The notes under the pieces: generated by a model | Database searches by the model: none | What the model was told of the DNA's origin: nothing | Seen by the model: only the letters and a program-made list of their open reading frames with translations | Source: SHZI01 sp964417725 | GTDB lineage: Bacteria; Pseudomonadota; Gammaproteobacteria; Steroidobacterales; GCA-2729495 | Length of the DNA stretch: 64,000 nt | Direction: 5' to 3' | NCBI GenBank assembly: GCA_964417725.1 | Contig: CAYQIV010000013.1 | Span: 1-64,000 of the forward strand | Position numbers and translations under genes: made by a program | Shown: positions 37,035-46,237 of the stretch, one piece after another | Numbering within the stretch: the stretch's first letter is position 1 | How the letters are laid out: the number at the start of each line of letters is the position of its first letter

Positions 37035-38467
37035 CCGCCCGGGCCCTGACCGTCTGGGTCGTCGATGACGACGCCTCGGTGCGCTGGGTGCTCGAGCGCG
37101 CCCTCAATGCCGAAGGCATGGTCACGCGCGCCTTCGATTCCGCCGAGCAACTGTTCGAGGCCCTGCAGGCCGACCAGCCCGATGTGCTGGTGTCCGATGT
37201 GCACATGCCGGGCGTCGATGGCCTCGAGGCGATGCGCCGGCTGACGCGCGATGGCCACGCCTTCCCGGTGATCGTCATCACCGCACACGCCGACCTCGAC
37301 AGCGCCGTCGCCGCCTACCAGGGCGGCGCCTTCGAGTACCTGCCCAAGCCGTTCGACGTCGACGATGCCGTGGCGCTGGTGCGCCGCGCGGCGCGCTTCG
37401 GTGGTCGCAGCGACGGCGGGCAGGTCGAGACCGAACGACCGGTGCCGCAACTCATCGGTCGGGCACCGGCCATGCAGGAGGTGTTCCGTACCATCGGCCG
37501 GCTGTCGCGCTCGAGCATGACCGTGCTCATCACGGGCGAGTCCGGCACGGGTAAGGAACTCGTTGCCCGCGCCCTGCACGAACACAGCCCGCGGGCGCAG
37601 AAGCCCTTCATCGCGCTCAACACCACGGCGATCACCGCCGATCTCCTCGAGTCCGAGCTGTTCGGTCATGAGCGCGGCGCCTTTACCGGCGCCGACAGCC
37701 GGCGCATCGGCCGCTTCGAGCAGGCCGATGGTGGCACGCTGTTCCTCGACGAGATCGGCGACATGTCGTCGGCACTGCAGACGCGCCTGCTGCGCGTGCT
37801 GGCGGAAGGCGAGTTCTACCGGGTTGGCGGGCAGGTGCCGATTCGCGTCGACGTGCGCGTCATCGCGGCCACCAACCAGGAACTGGCGGCCGCGGTCGAG
37901 GCCGGCCGCTTCCGTGAAGACCTGTTCCATCGCCTCAATGTCATCCATATCGTCACACCGCCGCTGCGCGCGCGTCGCGAGGACATCCCGCTGCTGCTCG
38001 ACCATTACCTGCGCGAGGCGGCACGTGAGCTGCGCGTCGAACCCAAACGCCTGGCGGCGGAGGCGGCCACGGTATTGCAGAGCTACGCCTGGCCCGGCAA
38101 CGTCCGCCAGCTCGTCAATGCCTGCCGGCGCCTGACGGTCACGGCGCCGGGGACGGAGATCCGCATCGAGGACATCCCGCCGGCGTTCGGCGGGCCGGCC
38201 GATGCCGCCGGTGCGATCGGCGAGTGGGTGGAGCGCCTCGGCCATTGGGCGACGGCGACGCTCGAGGCCGGCGCGGTAGACGGGCACCCCGCCCCGCCCC
38301 TGCTCGATGTCGCCCTGCCGGCTTTCGAGAAGACGCTGATCCGCGCCACGCTCGCCCATGTCCGCGGTCACCGCAGTGAAGCGGCACGCCTGCTCGGCTG
38401 GGGCCGCAACACGCTGAGCCGCAAGATTCGCGAACTCGGCCTCGACCGCGAGGCCAACCCCGACTGA
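37031..38467 (+). CDS. glnG: Nitrogen regulation response regulator NtrC
   Basis: This 478-residue sigma-54 activator has a receiver domain with phospho-acceptor Asp56 (SDVHMPG) and an AAA+ domain with Walker A GESGTGKE (169-176). GAFTGA (216-221) contacts sigma-54. The C-terminal Fis-type helix-turn-helix reads HRSEAARLLGWGRNTLSRKI. The ATG overlaps the ntrB stop. The glnA promoter in this window carries a matching operator. Confidence 0.96.
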   Translation: MTARALTVWVVDDDASVRWVLERALNAEGMVTRAFDSAEQLFEALQADQPDVLVSDVHMPGVDGLEAMRRLTRDGHAFPVIVITAHADLDSAVAAYQGGAFEYLPKPFDVDDAVALVRRAARFGGRSDGGQVETERPVPQLIGRAPAMQEVFRTIGRLSRSSMTVLITGESGTGKELVARALHEHSPRAQKPFIALNTTAITADLLESELFGHERGAFTGADSRRIGRFEQADGGTLFLDEIGDMSSALQTRLLRVLAEGEFYRVGGQVPIRVDVRVIAATNQELAAAVEAGRFREDLFHRLNVIHIVTPPLRARREDIPLLLDHYLREAARELRVEPKRLAAEAATVLQSYAWPGNVRQLVNACRRLTVTAPGTEIRIEDIPPAFGGPADAAGAIGEWVERLGHWATATLEAGAVDGHPAPPLLDVALPAFEKTLIRATLAHVRGHRSEAARLLGWGRNTLSRKIRELGLDREANPD

Positions 38468-38696
38468 ACGGCGGGTCCGCCGGCGGCGGGAATGGATTGA
38501 CCATCGAACCGCCGGGAAAAACGCTCTGACCCCGGCCCCGGTCGGGATGGGGAATACCAACAAACGGTGTGTTTGCGCCGGGCGGCAGTGGCTTGAATGA
38601 TGCCGGCCGGGTCGACCGACCGTCGTCCGAATCCGGTTTGCTTCTGGCATATTGCCGCCCTCTGCAGGGTCGGTGGTTGAGGGGGATGCGCAGCAC

Positions 38697-40025
38697 ATGA
38701 GCGAGACGACTTCCGCGCCTGCCCGGTTCGGGCCCGTGTGGCTGGCGCCCGGTGTCAGCCGGCGCAATGCACTTGCATATGTCTATGCAGCTTTCTTCAC
38801 CATCGGCCTGATCAGCTTCATGAGCTTCATGCAGCCCTATCTGCTGCGTGAGAACCTCAACCTGCCCGTCGAGGCGCAGGGCCGTGCCAGCGCCATCCTG
38901 TCCTTCGCCTACGAAGGCACGGTGTTTCTGATGGTGGCCGCCTTTGGCGCCCTTTCCGATCGCATCGGCCGGCGACCGATCTACAGTCTCGGCTTTGCCT
39001 GGATCGGCGTCGCGCTGGCCCTCTATCCGCTGGCCACCACCCTCACCGAGCTGGTGCTGTGCCGGATCTTCTTCTCCGTCGGTTCGGCGATGCTCACCGG
39101 CATGATGGCGACCGTCCTCGCCGACTATCCGCAGGAACGATCGCGCGGCTTCATGGTGGCGATATCGGGCGTGGCCAACGGCCTCGGTGCGGTGATGTGT
39201 GTGCTGCTGTTGTCGCGTCTGCCGCAGTTCTTTGCCGGCATGGGCTACACGACCTTGATGTCCGGGCGCCTGACATACTGGGCTGGTGCCGCGCTGGCCG
39301 TGATCAGCGCGCTCATCGTCGGCCGCGGCCTCAAGGCCGGCAAGCCGGGCAAGGTCCAGGCGCGGCAGCCGGTCAGTCACCTGCTGAATGAAGGGCTCCG
39401 TGCGGCGCGCACCAACCCGCGCGTCGCGGTGGCCTGTGTCGAGGCGTTCGTCGCCCGCGGCGACCTGATGCTGATCTCGACCTTTTTCGCCCTGTGGGCC
39501 AGCCAGGCCGGTGTCACCGAAGGCCTGACGCTGGAGGATGCGACCAAGAAGGCCGGCATCTTCATCGCCATCGTCCAGACTTCCGGCCTGCTGTGGGCCC
39601 CGCTGTGGGCCTTCATCCTCGACCGTGTCGACCGGCTGACGGCGGTGGCCATCGCGATGGCGCTGGCCGGCACCGCCTACCTGTGGGCCGGCTTCTCGCC
39701 GAGCCCCATCGTCAGCGCCTTCATCCCGGTGGCGGTGCTGCTCGGCATCGGCGAGTTCAGCGGCATCCTCTCCGGCGCGGCGCTCATCGGCCAGGAAGCG
39801 CCCGAGGACATCCGCGGCTCGGTGGTCGGGTTGTTCAACACCTGCGGTTCGGTGGGCATCCTCGCGCTGTCGATCATCGGCGGTCTGGTCTTCGACCACT
39901 GGATGCCGGGCGCACCTTTCGTCGTCGTCGGCGTGATGAATCTGATGGTGCTGGTGATGGCGGTGGCCGTGCGTCTCAAGACCGGTTACCACAGCCCCCG
40001 GGAGGGCGTGAACACCGGTCATTGA
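38697..40025 (+). CDS. Major facilitator superfamily transporter
   Basis: This 442-residue protein has 12 predicted membrane segments. Motif A appears after the second segment as GALSDRIGRRP and a related motif after segment eight as DRVDRL. A G-rich ribosome binding site precedes the ATG at 38697. The substrate cannot be named. It stands between ntrC and the hybrid kinase gene and ends convergently, 46 bp from the kinase stop. Confidence 0.85.
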   Translation: MSETTSAPARFGPVWLAPGVSRRNALAYVYAAFFTIGLISFMSFMQPYLLRENLNLPVEAQGRASAILSFAYEGTVFLMVAAFGALSDRIGRRPIYSLGFAWIGVALALYPLATTLTELVLCRIFFSVGSAMLTGMMATVLADYPQERSRGFMVAISGVANGLGAVMCVLLLSRLPQFFAGMGYTTLMSGRLTYWAGAALAVISALIVGRGLKAGKPGKVQARQPVSHLLNEGLRAARTNPRVAVACVEAFVARGDLMLISTFFALWASQAGVTEGLTLEDATKKAGIFIAIVQTSGLLWAPLWAFILDRVDRLTAVAIAMALAGTAYLWAGFSPSPIVSAFIPVAVLLGIGEFSGILSGAALIGQEAPEDIRGSVVGLFNTCGSVGILALSIIGGLVFDHWMPGAPFVVVGVMNLMVLVMAVAVRLKTGYHSPREGVNTGH

Positions 40026-40071
40026 ACCGGCCGCCAACCGGCCGGCAGTGGTCCGAAGCGCGGCCTGCGCT

Positions 40072-41652
40072 TCAGGCCGGCTTCAGCGGCAGCGTGATGA
40101 TGAAGGTGGTGCCGACACCGTCCTGCGTCTCGAAAGAGAGGGCACCGCCGTGCTTGTCGACGACGATCGAGCGGGCGATGGCCAGCCCCTGGCCCGTGCC
40201 CTTGCCGACATCCCGGGTGGTGACGAACGGATCGAACACCCGGTCGCGGATCGCCGGCGGAATCCCGTTGCCGGTGTCGCCGATGCGGATCTCGGCCTGA
40301 TCCCCCCGCACGGCGGTGCTGACCGTGATCCGGCCTTTCTGGCCATTGTTCGCCTTGTCGGCGATGGCCTGTGCGGCGTTGATGATCAAATTCAGGAACA
40401 CCTGGTTGATCTCGCCGGGCAGGCACGGCACCTCGGGCAGGTCGGCGGCAAACTGCGTCTCGGCTTCGGCCACTGCCGCCCATTCGTGATGGGCCACCGT
40501 CAACGTCGTTTCCAGTGCGCGATGGAGATCGGTGGCCATTTTCTCGGCCGTGCCCGGGCGGGAGAATTCCTTCATCGCCGACACGATCTTGCTGATATGT
40601 GCCACGCCGTTCAGCGACTGCTCGATGGCGCCGGGGACTTCCTTTGCCAGGAAGGCGTAGTTGGCTTCCTCCATCCGGCCTTCGAGCGACTCGACCAGTG
40701 AGGGATCGACGCCCGCCGCCCGGGCGGCAGGCGCGAGCTTCTGTGCGGCATCGAACACGGCCAGCATGTCCGTGCAGGCTTCCTGGAGGAAGTGGCCGTT
40801 GTCGAGCAGGTACTGCGCCGGGGTATTGATCTCGTGGGCGATGCCGGCCGCGAGCTGTCCGACCGACTCGAGTTTCTGGGCCGACTGCAGCTGCAGCGCC
40901 ATGCGCCGGCGCTCCTCTTCCGCACGCTGTCGCTCGGTAACGTCGCGCAGCGACACCAGTGACGCCGGTTGCCCTTCCCACTCGGTGGCGACAGACCGCA
41001 GTTCGGCGGTCGTGCGGACGTCACCGCCATCGATGGTGATTTCCACACCCGCGTCCTCCGCCAGCGCCTGTTCGAACCGGGTGCCGACCAATTCTGCACC
41101 GACCCGGCCGAACATCACTTCTGCTGCCGGGTTGGCGAAGCGGATCACGCCCTGCGGGTCGACGACGAGGATGCCGTCGGCGTTGTGCATGATGATCTGC
41201 CTGAGACGCACTTCGCTGGCGTGGAGCGCCGTGAAGGCTGCATTGCGCTCGCGGCGGTTCCGGCATGCGCGGGCGTGGTAGCGCAGCCGCGCGACCAGCT
41301 CGAGGGGGTCCGGGATCTTGATCAGGTAATCGCTGGCGCCGCGTGCAAACGCTTCCTTCTTCGTCGCCGGTTCTTCCCTGGTCGACAGCACGATGATCGG
41401 TGTGTCGCGCGTCGTCGGGTTGTCGCGATACTGACGGACCAGGTCGAGGCCATCGACGCCCGGCATGACCAGGTCCTGCAGGATCACCATCGGCTGGACC
41501 TCAGCGGCCATCGCCAGCGCCTTGTCGGCTCCGGCGCAGTAATGCAGCACGAGGTCGGCATCCGTCGCCAGCGCACGGCGAATGGCCTCGGCGACCAGCG
41601 CCTGGTCGTCGACGAGCAATACCGGTATCGCTTCTTTGGCCTGGCTGGCCAT
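40072..41652 (-). CDS. Hybrid REC-PAS-histidine kinase with a WspR-like receiver
   Basis: This 526-residue cytoplasmic protein has no membrane segment. Domains in order are: receiver (10-125, phospho-acceptor Asp60 in LQDLVMPG), PAS (about 145-245), HisKA with His273 in HEINTP, and HATPase (LIINAAQAIADKA, GDTGNGIP, GTGQGLAIA). The receiver aligns without gaps with that of WspR in the same window at roughly 60% identity by eye, including HYC, ILQDLVMP and ASDYLIKIPDP. It is transcribed away from the wsp genes, 163 bp from the small secreted-protein gene. A receiver at the N-terminus suggests that an upstream kinase, plausibly WspE, controls this kinase. Its own target is not evident. Confidence 0.88.
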   Translation of the reverse strand: MASQAKEAIPVLLVDDQALVAEAIRRALATDADLVLHYCAGADKALAMAAEVQPMVILQDLVMPGVDGLDLVRQYRDNPTTRDTPIIVLSTREEPATKKEAFARGASDYLIKIPDPLELVARLRYHARACRNRRERNAAFTALHASEVRLRQIIMHNADGILVVDPQGVIRFANPAAEVMFGRVGAELVGTRFEQALAEDAGVEITIDGGDVRTTAELRSVATEWEGQPASLVSLRDVTERQRAEEERRRMALQLQSAQKLESVGQLAAGIAHEINTPAQYLLDNGHFLQEACTDMLAVFDAAQKLAPAARAAGVDPSLVESLEGRMEEANYAFLAKEVPGAIEQSLNGVAHISKIVSAMKEFSRPGTAEKMATDLHRALETTLTVAHHEWAAVAEAETQFAADLPEVPCLPGEINQVFLNLIINAAQAIADKANNGQKGRITVSTAVRGDQAEIRIGDTGNGIPPAIRDRVFDPFVTTRDVGKGTGQGLAIARSIVVDKHGGALSFETQDGVGTTFIITLPLKPA

Positions 41653-41815
41653 TGCCGGCGGCTACCCCTGTCAAGGGCCATGGTCGGGATTGGCAGCGTA
41701 GCCGGTTGCCGCTTTACAAAATGTGAGCCGTCGCAACGTTTCGCACAACGGCGCCGTAACACACTGCCGGTGGGCCGCTGTGGCCCGCAAAAGGCGCTGT
41801 CGACGGTAACTGCCC

Positions 41816-42118
41816 ATGAAGGCTTTGGCCCCTGTCGCCCTGATCATTTCGCTGGTGTCGGCACTGGCCCGCGCCGATTGCCCCGCCGTGACGGAAGTGC
41901 CGCCGTTTCCCGACGGCGGCACCGCAAGTCGCGAAGAGATGGTCGCGGCGCATGAGGCGTTCGCGGCCTATAACGCGGCGGTCGATGCGTACGTGGAGTG
42001 CTTGCGCAGCAACGGCGGCAACGCCGCGCGCGAAAATCGCGCCATCGACAAGCTCAACGTCGTGGCACGGAAGTTCAATGCCCAGGTGCGCGCCTTCAAG
42101 AAGCGGGCCGGGGGGTAG
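41816..42118 (+). CDS. Small secreted helical protein of unknown function
   Basis: This 100-residue protein has a signal peptide (MKALAPVALIISLVSALARA), then CPAVTEVPPFPDGGTASREE and a mostly helical region with AAYNAAVDAYVECLR. Small exported proteins with this PDG..AS..EM and Y...CL pattern occur in many proteobacteria, but I know no function. Two cysteines in the mature part (Cys22 and the one in YVECL) could form a disulfide. It ends 48 bp before wspA on the same strand and may be co-transcribed with the Wsp operon. Confidence 0.65.
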   Translation: MKALAPVALIISLVSALARADCPAVTEVPPFPDGGTASREEMVAAHEAFAAYNAAVDAYVECLRSNGGNAARENRAIDKLNVVARKFNAQVRAFKKRAGG

Positions 42119-42166
42119 GCCACCGCGCATGGCCTGGGGCATCACCGCAGTGTGGAGTCGAAGGGA

Positions 42167-43795
42167 ATGAACAACTGGACCATTCGTCAGCGGCTGCTGG
42201 GGAGCTTTGCCATCATCCTCGGGCTGATGATCATCATGTCGCGGGTGGCCTATACCGGCCTTGGCATCATCGATGAGGCCGCCGACAGCGCCGCGACCGA
42301 GTTCATTCCCGGCCTGTACAACAGTTCCGCGGTGCGCGATGCCCTCACCGCCAGCTACGCCCTGACCGTGCAGCAACTCGGTCAGGACGACATCCTCGCC
42401 GTGCGCAAGCTCCAGGAACGCTGGAAGGCCAGTCGCGAGGAACTTGCCACCCTGATCGCCCGCTACGAGGCCCTCGCCACGGCCGGCCACGACCGCGAGG
42501 TGTTCGCCGCATTCAGGACCCAGCTTGATCCCCTGGAAAAGATCCAGGCCGAGATCCTGCGGCTCAACGCCGAGATGAAATTCGATGAAGTCAACGACAT
42601 GTGGCGCGATGAGCTGGACCCGGCCTTCGGCAGGGCGCAGGACGCCATCCAGGCCAGCATCGAACTGAACAAGACAAACGCCAACCTGTCGGTCGACAAG
42701 ATCACCGATGCGATCGGTGAGGCCAGGCTGCGCATGGCCATCGGTTTCCTGGCCACACTGGTCTTTACCCTGCTGTGCGCCTATGGCCTGACGGTGGCGA
42801 TCTCCCGGCCGCTGCGCCAGCTGAACGAGATCGTCGAGGTCATGCGTGCCGGCGACTTCTCGCGGCGGCTCACGCTCAAACAGCACGATGAATTCCATGC
42901 GCTGGCCGAGGGCTTCAACCGCATGACCGACGAACTGACTGCCCTGGTCAGCCAGATCCAGAAGTCGAGCACGCAGGTCGGCAACTCGGTGGCCGATATC
43001 GCATCCACGGCCAAGCAACAGCAGGCAACCGCCAGCGAGATCGCCGCCACCACCACGGAGATTGGCGCAACCTCGAAGGAGATTTCCGCCACGTCGATGG
43101 AGCTGGTCAAGACCATCGGCGAGGTCTCCGAAGTGACCGAACATTCCGCCGCGCTGGCCGGCAGCGGCCAGGCGAGCCTGGTGAACATGGAAGAAACCAT
43201 GGGGCGGGTCATCGAAGCCGCGGCTTCGATCAATTCCAAGCTGGTCGTGCTCAACGAGAAGGCCGGCAACATCAACCAGGTGGTCACCACCATCACCAAG
43301 GTTGCCGACCAGACCAATCTGCTGTCGCTCAATGCCGCCATCGAAGCCGAGAAGGCCGGCGAATACGGTCGCGGCTTTGCCGTGGTCGCCACGGAGATCC
43401 GCCGCCTCGCCGATCAGACGGCGGTGGCCACCTTCGACATCGAGAAGATGGTCAAGGACATCCAGTCCGCGGTGGCGTCCGGTGTCATGGGCATGGACAA
43501 GTTTTCGGAGGAGGTGCGCCGTGGCATGGACGAGATCAAGGCCGTCGGCGCACAGCTGTCGCAGATCATCCATCAGGTCCAGACGCTGGCGCCGCGGGTC
43601 GAATCGGTCAACGAAGGCATGCAGGCACAGGCCACCGGTGCCGAGCAGATCAGCCAGTCGCTGATGCAGCTGACGGATGCTGCACGACAGACGGTCGATT
43701 CGCTGAACCAGTCAGCGGCGGCCATCAGTGAACTCAGCCAGGTCTCCAATGGACTGCGCAACGGGGTTTCGCGTTTCAAGCTGCAGGCGGTGTGA
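42167..43795 (+). CDS. wspA: Wsp methyl-accepting chemoreceptor WspA
   Basis: This 542-residue receptor begins MNNWTIRQRLLGSFAIILG, very like Pseudomonas WspA. Transmembrane segments are at about 11-31 and 190-212, enclosing a four-helix periplasmic domain. A HAMP domain (ISRPLRQLNEIVEVM) and a long signalling coiled coil with the hairpin tip DQTNLLSLNAAIEAEKAGEYGRGFAVVA follow. In Pseudomonas WspA responds to surface contact and activates WspE. It opens the seven-gene operon. The GTG at 42152 in frame is an alternative start. Confidence 0.92.
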   Translation: MNNWTIRQRLLGSFAIILGLMIIMSRVAYTGLGIIDEAADSAATEFIPGLYNSSAVRDALTASYALTVQQLGQDDILAVRKLQERWKASREELATLIARYEALATAGHDREVFAAFRTQLDPLEKIQAEILRLNAEMKFDEVNDMWRDELDPAFGRAQDAIQASIELNKTNANLSVDKITDAIGEARLRMAIGFLATLVFTLLCAYGLTVAISRPLRQLNEIVEVMRAGDFSRRLTLKQHDEFHALAEGFNRMTDELTALVSQIQKSSTQVGNSVADIASTAKQQQATASEIAATTTEIGATSKEISATSMELVKTIGEVSEVTEHSAALAGSGQASLVNMEETMGRVIEAAASINSKLVVLNEKAGNINQVVTTITKVADQTNLLSLNAAIEAEKAGEYGRGFAVVATEIRRLADQTAVATFDIEKMVKDIQSAVASGVMGMDKFSEEVRRGMDEIKAVGAQLSQIIHQVQTLAPRVESVNEGMQAQATGAEQISQSLMQLTDAARQTVDSLNQSAAAISELSQVSNGLRNGVSRFKLQAV

Positions 43796-43857
43796 ACGGC
43801 GCCGCGTGAGGGGTCTGGTGTGTCGTGGTCCGCGGCGGTGGGAGGATGGGGGTACCG

Positions 43858-44310
43858 ATGCTGTTTCTGCTGATTCACCTCGGTCACGACCGCTATCTGA
43901 TCGATGCCCGCCAGGTTGCCGAGGTGCTGCCGCTCGTCGAGATCATGCCGCTGCCGCAGGCACCACCTGCCGTCGTCGGTGTGCTGGACTACCGCGGCAC
44001 GCTGGTGCCGGTACTCGACCTGACGCAGCTCATGTTGAACCGTCCGGCCGAGCGGCGCCTGCACACGCGCATCGTCCTGATCCGTCATGCCCTTGATGAT
44101 CACCGTGCGACGGCCCTGCTGGGTCTGGTCGTCGAGAAAGTCACCGAGACGCGCCGCGTCGACAAGGCCGGTTTCGAGCATCCCGGCATCGCAGGCGCGC
44201 ATGCGGGATCCGTCGTCACGGATCGCGAAGGTCTTGCGCAACGCCTCGATATCCTGATGCTGTTGCCCGGGCCGGTTCGCGAATTGCTCTGCCCGCAGGT
44301 CACGACATGA
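43858..44310 (+). CDS. wspB: CheW-like coupling protein WspB
   Basis: This 150-residue CheW domain protein (MLFLLIHLGHDRYLIDARQVAEVLPLV ... GVLDYRGTLVPVLDL) couples the receptor WspA to the kinase WspE. The ATG at 43858 follows GGGGG; an ATG at 43846 is also possible. The stop overlaps the wspC start by four bases. First of two CheW proteins in the operon, as in the canonical Wsp arrangement. Confidence 0.9.
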   Translation: MLFLLIHLGHDRYLIDARQVAEVLPLVEIMPLPQAPPAVVGVLDYRGTLVPVLDLTQLMLNRPAERRLHTRIVLIRHALDDHRATALLGLVVEKVTETRRVDKAGFEHPGIAGAHAGSVVTDREGLAQRLDILMLLPGPVRELLCPQVTT

Positions 44311-45548
44311 CGGCGCCGGACTTCAGTGCGCTGCTGCGCGAAGCCATGGGCCTGGATATCGCCACCGTCGGTGCCGCCACGGTCGACAGCGCAGTCAGGC
44401 GCCGGCTCGGCGCGCTCGGGATGGACGATCCGGCCGCCTACCTCGACCTGCTCGAGGCATCGGCCAGCGAGCGGCAGGCGCTGATCGAAGCGGTCGTCAT
44501 CCCGGAAACCTGGTTCTTCCGCGACCGTGAAGCGTTTGCGGCACTGGCGCGCCATGCCACCACGGCATGGCGGCCACGCGATGTCGACAGCAAATTGCGC
44601 CTGCTGAGCGTGCCCTGCTCGAGCGGCGAAGAGCCCTACTCGATGGCGATGGCGCTACTGGACGCCGGCTTCCCCATCGAACGGTGCCACATCGATGCCG
44701 TTGATATCAGCGCGCAAGCCCTGGCGCGGGCGCGGCACGGAATGTACCGCAGAAACTCGTTTCGTGGCGAAGACCTGGATTATCGGGCGCGGCATTTCAG
44801 CGCCGGCGACGACGGTTACCGCATCCATGATGCCGTGCGCCGGCCGGTGCACTTCCACCAGGGCAACCTGCTCGCCGATCAGTTGCTCCACGGTGCAGGG
44901 CCCTATGACGCGATCTTCTGCCGAAACCTGCTCATCTACTTCGACCGCGAGGCCCAGGACGACGCCTTCACCGCGCTGACCCGCCGGCTGGGGGCCGATG
45001 GCCTGCTGTTCGTCGGCCCCTCGGAAGGTGGCCTGGCGTTGCGCCATGGATTCGACTCGCTGCGTATTCCGTTGTCGTTCGGCTTTCGCCGCGCGCGCAC
45101 CGTGCCGGCGCGGGTGCGGGCACCGGCGTCGCGGCCGCCGCGCCGCGCCGGGGTGACGCCGGTTCGCAGCGTGTCGGTGCCCCCGCCGCCGTGCACGGCC
45201 GTCACGCCGGCGGCGGCTCCGCCGGACCCGGTGTCGAGCCCGCTGGAGTGCGCCCGCCGCCTCGCCGACCAGGGCGACCTCGAGGCGGCCGCACACCACT
45301 GCACGGAAAGCCTGCGTCAGCACGGTCCACACCCCGACGCTTACCACCTGCTCGGCTTGATCGCGGCTGCTGGCGGCGACACGGCCACCGCGGGCGATTG
45401 TTACCGCAAGGCCCTGTATCTGGACCCGAGCCATTACGAGACGCTGGTCCACCTGAGCCTGCTGCTGGCCAAGCTGGGTGATGCGGCCGGTGCCCGCGTG
45501 CTGCGCAGCCGGATCCAGCGCCTTGCGACGGCGGGCTGCGGGACATGA
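44307..45548 (+). CDS. wspC: CheR-type methyltransferase with TPR domain, WspC
   Basis: This 413-residue protein has a CheR N-terminal helical domain, a SAM-dependent methyltransferase domain (ETWFFRDREAF, VPCSSGEEPYSMAM, FCRNLLIYFD), a Pro/Ala-rich linker (about 275-310) and C-terminal TPR repeats (GLIAAAGGDTATAGDCYRKAL). CheR-TPR fusion is the known WspC architecture. It methylates glutamates on WspA and tunes sensitivity. It overlaps wspB and wspD by four bases each. Confidence 0.92.
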   Translation: MTAPDFSALLREAMGLDIATVGAATVDSAVRRRLGALGMDDPAAYLDLLEASASERQALIEAVVIPETWFFRDREAFAALARHATTAWRPRDVDSKLRLLSVPCSSGEEPYSMAMALLDAGFPIERCHIDAVDISAQALARARHGMYRRNSFRGEDLDYRARHFSAGDDGYRIHDAVRRPVHFHQGNLLADQLLHGAGPYDAIFCRNLLIYFDREAQDDAFTALTRRLGADGLLFVGPSEGGLALRHGFDSLRIPLSFGFRRARTVPARVRAPASRPPRRAGVTPVRSVSVPPPPCTAVTPAAAPPDPVSSPLECARRLADQGDLEAAAHHCTESLRQHGPHPDAYHLLGLIAAAGGDTATAGDCYRKALYLDPSHYETLVHLSLLLAKLGDAAGARVLRSRIQRLATAGCGT

Positions 45549-46237
45549 ACACCGTGGCACAGGCCGGGCCGCTCCCCGTGCAAACTGCGGTCACCGACTG
45601 CTGGAACGTCGTCGGTGTCCACGGCGACCGTTCCTGTGCGCAGATGCCCGCACACATCCACTGCCGCAATTGCCCGACGTATTCGGCCGCCGCCGCGAAG
45701 TTCCTCGACGCCGAACTGCCCGGGGACTACCTCGCGCAGTGCACGGCGCAAGTGGCGCGCAGCAAGCGACTGGCCGATGTCGACAAAGTGTCTGCGGTCG
45801 TCTTCCGCGTCGGCCTCGAGTGGCTGGCCCTGCCGACGGCGATCCTCAAGGAAATCGTCGGCCCGCGGCCCATCCATCCGGTACCCCACCGCCGCAACGG
45901 CGTGTTGCTCGGGCTGGCCAACATCCGCGGCGAGCTGCTGCCGTGCTTTTCACTGCAGCGGGTCCTCGACCTCGATCCGGTTGCCGAAGCCGGCCCGCGC
46001 CAGGCGGTTGGTGGCCGGTTTCTCGTCCTGCTCCGCGAAGGACACCGTGGCGTGTGTCCGGTCGATGAGGTGCGCGGCATCGTCCACTTCCAGCCGCAGG
46101 ACATGGCGCCGCCGCCGGCGACCATCGCCAGGGCCACCGCCACCTGCACCCGTTCGGCACTGGCATGGAACGACACCCGCGTCGCCCTGCTCGACGAGGT
46201 GCCGCTGTTCCAGTCGTTCAACCGGAGCCTGGCATGA
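45545..46237 (+). CDS. wspD: CheW-like protein with N-terminal cysteine cluster, WspD
   Basis: This 230-residue protein has a CheW domain (about 85-220, LGLANIRGELLPCFSLQRVL) preceded by a segment with Cys19, Cys31, His39, Cys40 and Cys43 (CWNVVGVHGDRSC ... HIHCRNCP). The same arrangement is characteristic of WspD proteins and could bind a metal or act in redox sensing, but this is unproven. It is the second adaptor of the complex and overlaps its neighbours by four bases on both sides. Confidence 0.9.
   Translation: MNTVAQAGPLPVQTAVTDCWNVVGVHGDRSCAQMPAHIHCRNCPTYSAAAAKFLDAELPGDYLAQCTAQVARSKRLADVDKVSAVVFRVGLEWLALPTAILKEIVGPRPIHPVPHRRNGVLLGLANIRGELLPCFSLQRVLDLDPVAEAGPRQAVGGRFLVLLREGHRGVCPVDEVRGIVHFQPQDMAPPPATIARATATCTRSALAWNDTRVALLDEVPLFQSFNRSLA

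Noticed and set aside
38468..38696. GC-rich inverted repeats after ntrC as a terminator
   Set aside because: Arms (CCGGCGG/CCGCCGG) are short with a 20-plus base loop and no T-run; not better than chance in this GC-rich DNA.
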